DNA of 64,000 bases from Mytilus edulis (taxonomy: Eukaryota; Mollusca; Bivalvia; Mytilida; Mytilidae): positions 97,432,749-97,496,748 of the forward strand of contig NC_092344.1 in the NCBI RefSeq assembly GCF_963676685.1. The letters are read 5' to 3'. The notes under the pieces were generated by a model. The model had not been told where the DNA came from, did not search any database, and saw only the letters and a list, made by a program, of their open reading frames with translations. This document shows, in pieces, positions 19,846 to 32,500 of this stretch. The position numbers and the translations under genes were made by a program. Position 1 is the first letter of the stretch, and each line of letters opens with the position of its first letter.

Positions 19846-21915
19846 CAGGTGCTCCACAGGGCGCAGCTTTATACGACCGCAGAGGTCGAACCCTGAACAG
19901 TTGGGGCAAGTATGGACAAAACATTCAAGCGTGATACAGCTCTGAAGTTGGATTGTGATCAAATTTTTGACATTACATGGGTTTTTTTTACACAAAACAA
20001 ATGTCAAGATTTTACAAATCAATTAAAGATTTCTTCTTAAAACTTTTTAAATCTAAAATTCAATATTTGACACAGCATAGGTTTCTGACACAGAATGAAT
20101 GTGGTCTAATGTACTTAAAAAATTTTTTTTGCCTTTGAGCAATTCACTATGCTGTTGAATAGTAATCCTCTCAAAAAAATGTTTGAAGAAATGTTCTTTT
20201 TATTTATGAAATCTGAAATGAGAAAAATTTAACCCCCCCCTTTTTTTTCACATCCCCGTTTCCCTTTTTCCAAAACTGATATCAATTCAAATTTCTAATG
20301 GAGTTTGCAACAATAACTACTCTTTTAAATACATCATAAAATGTTAAAATGTAAAATAAAGTGCTTGTTATCACTGAATGGTAAAGATTGGTTGGTAGTA
20401 AAAGTGAATATGCATTGTTTATTGTATAAAACAATAAAAAAAACTTCATCAGCAACATTTTATATTGGCAAATTTCCAATGAAGTTATTTACATAAAGTT
20501 ATTGGCAAATAAAAATAGAAAATGACATCATAGTCATGTCTGGCAAATGTCCAACATACATTATCTAAAATAAGGAAAAAAGCTTCATCAGCAACATTTT
20601 ATATTGGCAAATTTCCAATGAAGTTATTTACATAAAGTTATTGGCAAATAAAAATAGAAAATGACATCATAGTCATGTCTGGCAAATTTCCAACATATAT
20701 TATCAACTACTATTCTATACAAAGAAAGGTAACTCCAATTGAAAATTAATTGCTATTGCACAATATTGTGCAATTAGATATTTCTTGCTATTGTGCAATA
20801 CTGTGCAATTGAAAATTTCTTGCTATTGCACAATACTTGATATGGAATCCTGATTTGGACCAACTTGAAAACTGGGCCCATAATCAAAAATCAAAGTACA
20901 TATTTAGATAAAGCATATCAAATAAGCCCAAGAATTTAATTTTTGTTAAAATCAAACTTAGTTTAATTTTGGACCCTTTGGACCTTAATGTAGACCAATT
21001 TGAAAACTGGACCAAAAATTAAGAATCTACATACACAGTTAGATTTGGCATATCAAAGAACCCATTTATTCAATTTTTGATGAAATCAAACAAAGTTTAA
21101 TTTTGGACCCCCATTTGGACCAACTTGAAAACTAGGCCAATTAAAAATCTAAGTACATTTTTAAATTCAGCATATCAAAGAACCCCAAAGATTCAATTTT
21201 TGTTAAAATCAAACTAAGTTTTATTTTGGACCCTTTGGACTTTTATGTAGACCAATTTGAAAACGGGACCAAAATTAAGAATCTACATACATAGTTAGAT
21301 TCGGCATATCAAAGAACCCCAATTATTCAATTTTTGATGAAATCACACAAAGTTCAATTTTGGACCCTTTGGGCCCCTTATTCCTTAACTGTTAGGACCA
21401 AAAACTCCCAAAACCAAACCCAACCTTCCTTTTATGGTCATACACCTTGTGTTTAAATTTCATAGATTTCTATTTACTTATACTAAAGTTATGGTGCAAA
21501 AACCAAAAATAATGCTTATTTGGACCCCTTTTTGGCCCCTTATTCATAAACTGTTGGAACCAAAACTCCCAAAATCAATCCCAACCTTCCTTTTGTGGTC
21601 ATAAACCTTGTGTCAAAATTTCATAGATTTCTATTCACTTAAACTAAAGTTATAGTGCGAAAACCAAGAAAATGCTTATTTGGGCCCTTTTTGGCCCCTA
21701 ATTCCTAAAATGTTGGGACCAAAACTCCCAAAATCTATCCCAACCTTCCTTTTGTGGTCATAAACCTTGTGTTAAAATTTCATTGATTTCTATTCACTTT
21801 TACTAAAGTTAGAGTGCGAAAACTAAAAGTATTCGGACGACGACGACGACGCCAACGTGATAGCAATATACGACCAAAAAAATTAAAAATTTTGCGGTCG
21901 TAAGCTAATTTTGAA
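19846..21915 (+). mobile_element. ~2.1 kb DNA element, copy 2
   Basis: Same orientation and same internal order as copy 1 at 7480-9725, from CCAGGTGCTCCACAGGGCGC to ATATACGACC and TTTTGCGGTCGTA. It has only three of the ~155 bp tandem units (near 21360, 21512 and 21672) against four in copy 1, and fewer GAC triplets. No transposase is visible. The head (TACGACCGCA) and tail (TGCGGTCGTA) are inverted repeats. Confidence 0.8.
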
Positions 21916-24870
21916 AATATTTTTGCTAATTATGAAAATATTTTCCCGTCGAATTCCCTGAATTCTGAGCTGTTGTAAAGCGTAGTTTGAGCGAACTATT
22001 GATGCTTGCGAAACAGTGGTTGACAGGAAATTCGACGTGACTTGTCCTATCAACTGTAGTATAACTAATGAAATGTGAGTTGTAAGTTGATAGAACTTGG
22101 GGGATAAAAAATTGTCATTTAAAAGACTGACCAGTGATAAAAAAATGCAATGAATGGCATTGCAGAGGTATTGCTACGTAGCTGAGATCTCCCCGTCACA
22201 TGCGGAATGAAGGCTGGCTGTCAGGGGCAGGTTGGAGGGATTATTTTTGGTAAGACAAGAACTGCTAACGAAACTGATCAAAAGAAGAAGACAGCGTTAT
22301 CTATCAAAATAATTTCAATAATGATTATTTTAACGCCTATGGTCTGACCGCTTTCTGACTGCTAAGCTATAAAATTCTCGACGAGACACAGAAACCAAAA
22401 CAATCACCCGAAAGTCGTTATGGATCATTAAGAGAAGAACTTCTCAAACGAGCAATAAAATGCAGCTGTCGAAACAATTATAAACCAAATTATATGCTAT
22501 ATATTCAAATAATTTAACATTTGTGTTCGATCTATAAGTTCGAATGTCCCTCTGTTATATTTTGCCACTCTTTATAGAACTTTTTTGGCTTTTATTTTGT
22601 CGCCTTCTTGGATACTTATTATCATCAGTTTACGTTCAAATCCCAAAATAACGGAGCAGGTCTTAGACTTAAGAACATCATTACCCTCTCTTAGAATATC
22701 AGCTTCCGTTTTTCGGCAATAACTTTTATATACCTTTTTACTTTTGTACAAACTTAACAGTACTGATAGTTTAAAAAAAACCAGGATAAATACACATGTT
22801 GTTTGTTTGTTGTTTTTTTTTTGTTGTTTTTTTTATTTGGGGGGGGGGGGGGGTCTCAAATCCTCCAAAGTAAACTTTCATTACTATTTACCAATACAAA
22901 AAGTTTCAAAATATATCCTGTCATATTGACCCTTTATTGTTAAACTTTTCTTAGTAACCTACGAATCTTCTCCGACAGGGATCACTTAATACATGTTACA
23001 CGATTCAGGTAAAACTGCGGACTTATTATGTTAATCAGTTCACCGATCTTTAGAGTATCACTAAAAGGCAGGTTATATCAGGTGCTCCCCTGCACGGGTT
23101 AAGGTGACTTTTTTGTATGACCGCCACATGTACACAGAAACTAACCTCGGGAAGGGTAAAACAAATCTGTATTATGATTTATGAATTGCGAACAGCGGTA
23201 TACTACTGTTGCCTTTATTGATTTATTTCACTTGACTGAGTGGAGTTTTACCCGTTCGATCATAGACAGGTGTTTTGGTATAAACTGGTCAATGAAGTAT
23301 CCAGTTATGGTCATTGATCCGGTTAAAACATATATATACACTATATGTGTATTCGCAAAGCGAATAATGAGACACAGTCGTTGATTTTCTTTTAAAACAA
23401 AGTGTAAAAACATGCAAAACATGTCACATTTTGGGTATTTGGATATGAAAATAAAACTATAACGATAAAAAAAAAACCGACGTATGTCGTTATTCTATTA
23501 CGTTTTTAAATACTTTTTGTCTTCCTAATATTCCGGATGCTTATATTAGGGTAAGTTGCAAATAGAATGAATAATATTTAAGGAAGGAAAAAATAGGGTT
23601 CAAATAAAAAAGAAATTTATAGTACTAACTTATTTAATTCAGTATAAAATCCAGAACAAAAGTATCATCGTTGAAATACATGAAAACATAGAAAAAATAA
23701 AACAACAAAAGAGGCAGCAAAATACTATTATATATTATTTTTAAATCTCACATTTAAAATAATCTCACAATCAGAAGAAATGTTTCAAACGTAATAATAC
23801 AATAGCTGATCATACTATAAAATACTCTGATGAGTCTTATGAAAGACGAAACGCTGGTCTGTCGTATTAAGTTATAAGCCTGGTACCTTTGATAACTATT
23901 AGCACAAATAAATGCTATAAATTTCAAACAATTTTATTCGTCCCATATCGTACAATCGATTCTTTTTTTCTTATATCTGTTTGGTGACACTGATAGATGA
24001 TTAGAAATCAGTAATAATTATAACGTCAATCATCCTTATCACACACATCTTCAAATTGACTGTCATTATGCAAATTGAAACGTACATGTATGCTCCACCG
24101 GATCAGTTGAAATCACATTTGTATTTATTGTAATTTCTTTTTTTAATACAAGCAATAAAATATTCTCTTTATCATTTAGTTGGTCACTTTCTTTATTGAT
24201 CTCATCGAAGTTAATGACTTAGCATCATTTTATGCATGAACTGTTCGTCACGTTTTCCAGATTTTTAGATAATGCATTTTGAAATTACGTTTTCAAATCA
24301 CAACAATAAAGATTATCATCATGTTACACTAAGACGTTATGATTATTCTAATTTCCGATGTTTTAGCACTTACTTGCTGGTCATCTATATAAGACGCATC
24401 AGAATGCTGCGTATAGCAAACATACGAAAGGGTAACCGTCTCAGGCTAATCAGGTAAGTCAATTATTCGTTTCTTATAATCCTCAAAAATTATATTACAC
24501 TTTTAATATTTCGACTTGTTTCTTACCGAATCCATATGCTTGGACATTAGGAAAATGTTCGATAACCCTATTGGTCGATTGTTTGTTTATGTTGGGTTTT
24601 TCAATATAAATAACTAAAGCGACTTTGGTTAATGATTTTTTTTAATGTAACAGGGTACAGAAAACAAATACCTTCTCACACACGGATTCTATATATAACG
24701 TCAAAATAGACAGAAACCAACTGTGTTAAAGAAAAACGTAAATGGCTGAGTGTCAATTGTAAAATAGCTCATGAGCATGGAACAACTCTGGGCCATTATA
24801 TTTTCGCTTTGAAATACATGGAACTTCTGCCTTAGGCTAAGATGTAAACATAAACTCAGCATAAATACAT
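21916..24870. other. Intergenic, no gene seen
   Basis: It contains a poly-T/poly-G stretch at 22810-22853, a fragment CAGGTGCTCCCCTGCACGGG near 23078, and the hammerhead-like repeat described separately at 23815-23920. No phased exon and no recognisable protein were found. Confidence 0.45.
23815..23920 (+). repeat. Dispersed repeat with hammerhead-like core, copy 1
   Basis: CTGATGAG (23827-23834), a short stem TCT/AGA, then CGAAAC (23847-23852) follow the hammerhead ribozyme order CUGAUGAG-stem II-CGAAA. The flank CCTGGTACCTTTGATAACTA is shared with 58608-58620. The 5' flank ACT does not pair with the 3' strand here, so this copy looks inactive. Confidence 0.6.
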
Positions 24871-26430
24871 GACTTAAATATACAAACTGGTCAGTATAAT
24901 TTGTGATGTAGCTCTTTTCCGTCTATTCAAACTAGTAAGATTGGAACCTTTACAAAATAGATAGACATATATTCCTTTCAGTTCAGTTTTCAAATAGAGG
25001 ATTGATGTTATCACCTTCAGCAACGTTCCTTGTCGCAAGGAGGTAACATCTGAAATCACGATAAATATTGTGGTGTTCCTGCTGACAAAGCTTAATTAAT
25101 AATATTGCCTTTGTATGTAAATCTTACTACTATGAATTTCTTTTAAACTGAGGAATTATTCATACATAACTTTCAGGTTATTTCACATACAAAAACGTAT
25201 CATTTGACAAGGATGAGATTATGAAGAATTGTAAGTCCTTTATGGCTTCAAAGAACATTACATGGAACAGAAAATCTGAGGACTTGTTTGTATTGGATAC
25301 CTAAGTAAATAATACACAATGTTTTTCAATACAAAAATGATAGCATACGCTATAAAATTATAACTTTGGGATTCCATAGTCATAGTTTGTGAAAAGTAAA
25401 CAAAAAGAGTAAAACGTACTGCACAAAGGAACAAGTTATTAGTATATTTGAGTTACTGATTGTTAAATTTTGAGTTAAACTTTTTCAACAATTTGTCGGT
25501 ACTCCTATGTATACGCACTGTGTGCCTCTCCTTATCGACCTCTTATATTCATGAGTCGAAGTTCCTTCAGACACTTTTCAAAAACATTTAATTTCACATT
25601 CAGATATATTGATGATGTTCCTTCCATTAACAATCCGAACTTTTCGGATTTAGTTCCATTTATATATTCTCCAGAACTTGAAATTGCAGAACCATCAGAC
25701 ACGGCTTCCTCTGCCTCATTTTGCGATTAATATCTCAAAGTTGACATAAGCGTTCATCTCAGTACGAATTAAAAACGAGACGATTTTAATATCTTCGATC
25801 TTAGTAGCAATTTACAAATGCCACCTGCCTATGGAATAATATGCATTTACCGACTCATTCGGAATATAAAAGGTTCCTACCGACACATTATAAAACGTCA
25901 CCAGTTTCTGGGCAAAAAATGATGAATCATGGCTCAGTCAACGAATGTCTTGTCCTTCAAAAATAATACATGATTGTCTTGAATTATAGATTCTAGGAAC
26001 TGAAGTTTTATCATCTCAATTGTTATTGTGCTGTGGTTATTTTTTGTGTTCGTGGCTTTAATTTTGTATGTGCATTATCAATATACCATTTTGTTTTGTT
26101 TGTTGACATATGTGTTTGTTTTTCTTTGGTTAAGATTATAACACAACGTTCACTATTGTACCCATATTTTTTATTTTTACCTATTTATGCTTTTGTTTGT
26201 TTTATTCACACATTGTTGTCAATATAATGGAACTCTATGCGACTATGATACAAGTAAGAGGTTTAATCCACTATTTTCTACATAAGAAAATGCATGTACC
26301 ACGTTAGGAATAAGCCAGTGATTTTCTATTTGTTTGGTGTGCTTGAGCTTTTGATTTTGTTATTTGATAAGGGACTTTCCGATTTTTAATTTTACTTGGA
26401 GTTTGGTATTTTTGTTATTTTGCTTTCAAC
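24870..26430 (+). mobile_element. Degenerate Penelope-like retroelement, copy B
   Basis: It parallels copy A (480-2690): shared leader (ACCTTCAGCAACGTTCCTTG near 25014), shared AAAAATGATAGCATACGCTA near 25331, an RT fragment and the same 3' region. It lacks the foldback insertion seen in copy A. Stops and frameshifts interrupt the coding part. Confidence 0.7.
25515..25730 (+). pseudogene. Penelope-like RT fragment retaining YIDD
   Basis: One frame (25587-25730) reads FNFTFRYIDDVPSINNPNFS and then SPELEIAEPSDTASSASF before a TAA. YIDD, the RT metal-binding motif, is at 25605-25616. The preceding segment (CVPLLIDLLYS) is in another frame and ends in a stop, so the reading frame is broken. Confidence 0.75.
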
Positions 26431-26570
26431 ATAGAATTCGATCAGATAATTTGCAAATTCAACACATCTTTTAGCGCAACGGACTTGGACCCTTATATTG
26501 TTCCCAATAAAATGTAAATGTAAACAATTTTAACGTTAAACCAGTTTAAATTACTGTTTATAGTTTCAGT

Positions 26571-26592
26571 ATGGATAGTATTATTCAACAAG
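26571..26592 (+). CDS. CAP-array gene, exon 1 (likely start)
   Basis: ATG at 26571 has A at -3 and G at +4 and is followed by MDSIIQQ and donor CAAG/GTAAGT. Its single leftover base joins exon 2 to give GAC and stays in frame with the signal peptide. If this exon is untranslated or skipped, the ATG at 26983 gives a cleaner signal peptide (MSLPWLLLV...) and a 667-residue product. Confidence 0.65.
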
Positions 26593-29500
26593 GTAAGTTT
26601 TGCTAAAATAAGCTATTGAAATAGAGTTGAACATATTGGTATTGCGCTATGATATGTGTTTGCTTAAAATGTCCCCTTCAAAATATTTCGCTTAACGTCT
26701 TCCTGCAGACTGGCAAGTTAAAAATCGGCTTGATGTGTGGGTCTAGTACCTGTCAAGAAGGTTTAATATTTATCTAATATCAATATGTTACGCTAAATAG
26801 CTGTCAGTTTATCTTTTTAAATTAGATTGTATATGTTCAGAGGACACTGGTGACATTTTCGCCTTTTCTTTTAGTAAGAATGTGAGTTAACTAAATATTG
26901 ACTCACAACTTGAAACCTGATTTTGAATTCTTGTATCTACTATCATCAGTATGATAATTCAAACTTTTTTCTAGACCGTGTCATGAGTCTGCCATGGTTG
27001 TTATTGGTGTTGTATATGGTAGACCTTGGATATGGTGGTCAGTATGATAATTATATGGTACAAGAACATAACAAATTTAGAAGGATGGAAGCAAAGAAAG
27101 GAGCTGCTAATATTGAGAAAATGGTAAATTCAAATATAACACATAAAATAGGAGAAATGGTATGATTGCGAATGAGACAACCATTTGGAGACCAAACTCA
27201 CTAACGTTATGGCACAGCATTTAATAATGAGCACAATCAATACCGTTTGCTACCTTTAAAAGAAACCAGTATGACAGACTGAAACAACTCAAACGAGAAA
27301 AGCAATAATCTGATTCATATTAAACAATCAACGAGAAAGGTTGAAAGGAGGTAAACAATGCCAGTGGATGAAAAGAGGTAACAACACCAGTGGTTGAAAG
27401 GAAAAGAAAAACCAAACAAAATCATATCAAATCAAACATCATGTTTTATGATAAGTATACAAAAAGGCATTATGCAAAATTTTTAATCTATTCAATCAAG
27501 TTTGTTAACATATGTAACAAATAATTGTATTCAGGTTTGGAGTAATACAATTGCCAATGTTGCACTGAACTGGGCCAAGACCTGTACTGTAGGACATAAT
27601 GGCAAGACGGGGTATGGCGAAAATTTGTATTTTCATACAATTCGAGATAAAGGACAAGAAAGGGATTTGATAGAGAGGGGAATAAAGGCTTGGTACGATG
27701 AGTATACGCTGTGGAATTGGTCCACAGGATTTACGACGCCAACAGGGCATTATACACAGGTAGACATAAAGTTCAAAATAATGTTATTTTGTGAAATATA
27801 AAAACAAACAAACACTATTGAATCGTTTAAATGTTTTATATGATTCTGTTGGTAATTCCAGTCTCTAGTTTTCGAAACGACATACCTTGTGTCATTGTGA
27901 ATAAGAAATCAGGGATTTCATATATCTTTCATGTATTGCAGTTACAAAATATATTCAATAGATATAGGAAGATGTGGTGTGAGTGCCAATGAGACAACTC
28001 TCCATCCAAATAACAATTTATAAAAGTAAACCATTACAGGTCAATGTACGGTCTTCAACACGGATCCTAGGCTCACACCAAACAACAAGCTATAAAGGGC
28101 CTCAAAATTACTAGTGTAAAACCATTCAAACGGGAAAACCAACGGTCTAGTCTATATAAAAGCATGGATATATAACATAAGCTGTGCGCTTAAGAGGTGT
28201 AAATATGTATGTAAATATGTATTTTAATTGTCAAGTCACATTCAAGTCAGAAGTTTTATATAAAGTCCATGCGTATTTACGTATTTTACATAAGCTATTG
28301 ACATTTTGTTTAATCGACTACATAAAACAATATATATGTTTTACATAAAGGTTATATAAAAAGCAATATTTGTGGCAAATGATAAAGCCTTGGTTGTCTT
28401 AATTTCTTATCTTGATCAATTGCAGCTATGATTATGGTATTGACATAAATATGCTGATTGTTTCTTTGAATTTTTCATACGTTCTTCGATTTGGGAACCT
28501 TTTTAAAGTTTACCCGACAGTTTGAAAATCGAACAAAATGTTTTCAAGGATACTAACAAACGAATTATTAAATGTCTAATGGAAGATGATAAAAACTGAA
28601 AGATTGTTTTATTATGAAGACACAAAGATGTAGAGTACAAGGAAGCTGACATTTTATATATATATATATATGTTACAGGCATTTTCTAAATTTAGGCATT
28701 TTGTAAAATGACTGAATTTTCAGGCAATTTAGAAAATGCCTAACCTCGACAGGCATTATACAAAATGACTAAAAATACCTAGTCATTTTGTAAAATGACT
28801 GAAATTTTGATGCGATATTCCACAAATTGTCTGTTGAGTTTCAGGCAATTTGTAGAAGGAAGATATCAATGAGATGCATATGACAAAGTTGACAAAAACA
28901 CAATATCTTACAAAGATAATAAATAATGGTTTGGCAGAACTAATTTATTCTCCAAAATCCAGATTGGAAGTTTTTTTTTATGCCATATGATATGTTCTTT
29001 TTAGGGAAACTACGTTAAGTACGTACTCACTCTGTATTTCAAAAACCAACAGTGAATTTATAATTATTTTGTCAATATGGCAAACAGACAAATTGTTCTG
29101 TCAATAGAACAGAATTTACAATCACATTTTTAGAAAATATAGATTCAAAACAGTAAAGTGAAACATATGAAATAGAGAAATGTTCGTTTTGCTGGATTTT
29201 TATTTATTTTTTTTTGCTTTCAGTTGCAAATATGTCATACATTTTCTTCAGAACAACCTTAGAGTTCTCAAAAGAGTTGCCCGATCGTCTGAAAATGTCA
29301 GGGCTGATAGATATTAACCTGAAGAACTTTTGAACCCCCATGTCAGATTTGATCTAAATGTATTAGATTTAGAGATATATCAAACCAAAAACTGTATTTT
29401 ACCCCTATGTTCCATTTATAGCCATGTTGGCCATATTGTTTGGCAATCAGGGATTAAACAAGACACTCTAATGATCAATTGTTGCCAAGTTTGGTTAAAT

Positions 29501-32500
29501 TTGACCTAGTAGTTCCATAGGATAACATGTTTTTTAAAAGTTAACAGACAAAGACGGAAGCAAGCCGCCGAGATGAGAAAAGCTCACTTGACTCCCTTGG
29601 CTAGGAGAGCTAAAAATCGACAAAGAAAAGAAAGCTTACAGTGCTTTCACAAGAGAAGCGTTTCCTGCTAAGATACTTTGATTTTTTTTTTAGAACATAT
29701 GAAAAAAAAAATATGCATCTGAGATGTGTGTGCTTATTGCAAAACCTTATGTTGCCTAACGTTAAGTACTTTATCAGTAAAGAACAGTAAAGGTAATGAA
29801 AGACCTAAACGTGTGATGATCCAGATTTCTCCAAATGTGGTCTGAGTGCTTAATAAGATTTTACGCCAAACAATATATTTGCAAACAATTAGGACAAATA
29901 TTATGTAGTTCTGTCGTGCAAACATTTTTAGAAATTTAAAAAAAAAATGTCAGGTTCTGTGCTTGTGTGAATTGTAATTATTCAGTAAAATGTATTCTTG
30001 ATTATTTAAGCTCTTCTTTTTTAATTCAGTAATTATCACAAATAAAACAGCTCTGGTTTTCAAAGCTTTCAAATGTTTTTCTTAAGATTTTATTCTATAA
30101 AATAATTTCAGGCATTTTGTAAAATGCCTTTCAATTTTTCTAGGCATTTTGTAAAATGCCTAGAAAATTTAGTCATTATGGATAATGACTGAATCTTGCA
30201 GGCATTTTGGAAAATGCCTAAAGTTTTCAGGCATTTTACAAAATGCCTAAATTTAGAAAATGCCTGTAACATATATATAACAATTGTTTTTCATTCATTC
30301 GCAGCTTGTGTGGGCAAAGAGCATCGAAGTTGGATGTGGTATATATACTTGTCCACCAAATGGACAGTTCCGAGAAAAGTTTCTGTACCTTTCCTGTTTT
30401 TACAATCCACCGTAAGTTGTTCAAAATTTGTTTGTTGTAAACAATGGATAAAGAAACACAAAGGTGATGTATTTTATATAAATTTCCCAAAGAAACACTA
30501 AGATAGAGCATTAACTTACCGCGCTGTCATTGGTGTGCTCAAACCATCTTACTAGAATATCTTTAGTGACGAGCTTGTGTACAGCAAGATAAATAATCTA
30601 TTGATTTAACTATTTTCAACTGATTTCAAAAGTTTCTTCTTTTATATGTTGTGCTACGACACTGTCCCAGGTTATAAGAGGATTGAGTGCTCCCGTACAT
30701 GTTCTATCAGCCTCATACTTTTTGATGTGTCTGTCCCAAGTAAGTATCCTGTAATTCAGTGGCTGTCATTTGTTTATGTCTGTCATAGTTGGTCTTTGGC
30801 AATTATACATCTTGCCGTTGGTTTTCTCGTTCATTGACACCAGTTACAGATTGAAGAAACTATACAAAAAGGTCGACTTCTCATTTGTAGAGATAAAAAA
30901 ATAACTTTTTAAAAAAATATATAAAAACGTTAAAAAAATGACAAGACAAAACATTTTTTTTTTAAATGAAAAAATAAGTCATTCATATCGTGCTATTCAT
31001 ATTTGGCAAACATTTTACAAACGTTGATACATGTCGGTATCATTTAAATCGCAATCTTCAAAACCAAGTGTGAGTAGGTAAATATAAATTGAATCTTTTT
31101 TCAAGTGGTAACTTCAATGATAATGGTAAATTTCGTACTGGAGATCCGTACATCAGAGGACGTGCTTGTTCTAAATGTGCAGCAGGAGAACAATGTGACG
31201 ATGGTTTATGTTCAGGTATGTACTATTTTTGTCGGCATTGAAATGAATTGTCAATCGTTATATTCTTACTCAAAAAGACACACAATTTCTACTGCATTTT
31301 TGGTTTATTCCATTTTATATTAATCCATCTCTCCTGCAAGGTTTCATACCTTTCTCTAAAATATGTTAACGACAAAACACAGTTGAAAAAAAAACAAAAA
31401 CATATAAACGTCGACAAAACAATTATCCAAAAGACATTTCGAGGGGAGCATATACATTATTTAATACATAAAACGGAAACTATCAAAGATAAACAAAAAA
31501 ATGTTTGATTTTTGAAGGAAATTTATTAGATTGCATTTATCGCAGTACTCATTTTTATTTTTTGAGACAACACGAATTGTCTTTTTACAATTGGTTTTTT
31601 TTCTATTTAAACACGGTTCTTCTGAATGTGAGTGTTTTGTTAGCTGTTAAATAAGCGTGAAATCTACTCAAATGCTGACACATAGAGGTACTTTGCGTAA
31701 AGCTAACAAAATAATACCCTCTGTCACTACATACCATCCAAGTCTATGCTTTGAATGTGAAAACCCCGATTATGAAAACATACTTGATTGTGAAAAACTC
31801 TTATTTCGATATATGAAAATAAACACTTTGCCGGGTTTTATTTTTACTAAAAAGCAAAAAAACAAATATACTGAACTCCAGGGAAAATTTAAAGAGGCAA
31901 GTTCCTCATCATATGGCAGAGTCAAAAGCTCAAATACATCAAACGGATAGAAAACAATTGTCATATTCCTGACTTAGTATGTACAGGCATTTCTTTATGT
32001 ATAATCCTAATCGCCATAAAAAAGGAAAAGAAACAAACTATGGGAACAAAGAAAGATAAAATGGCAATATTAATATCACAATGGCGGGATGTATAAATAC
32101 CGAGTCACGCAAAAAGGGTATTACAAAAAAGTTATTAAACCATAAAGGTTTAAAATGACAAATAAAAAGGTATAAATGTGTGTTTATTGGAAATATTCAT
32201 ATGTAGGATCTAATAACGGCGGAAATGTATGGGATAATAACAGCAATGGCGAAGAAACTGGAACGGATAACAATGTAAATTGGTGGGATAGTAACAGCAA
32301 TGGTGGTGGTACTAGTAGCAACAATGATAATAATTGGTGGAATAATAATGGCGGGAACACAGGTGGAAATTCCTGGGACAATAACGATAGTGAAAATTCG
32401 TGGGACAATAATGGAAACAGTGGAAATACGTGGGATAACTCTAACACTGAAAATTGGTGGGATGGTGGACAAGCATGGGACAACAATGGCAACAGTGGTA

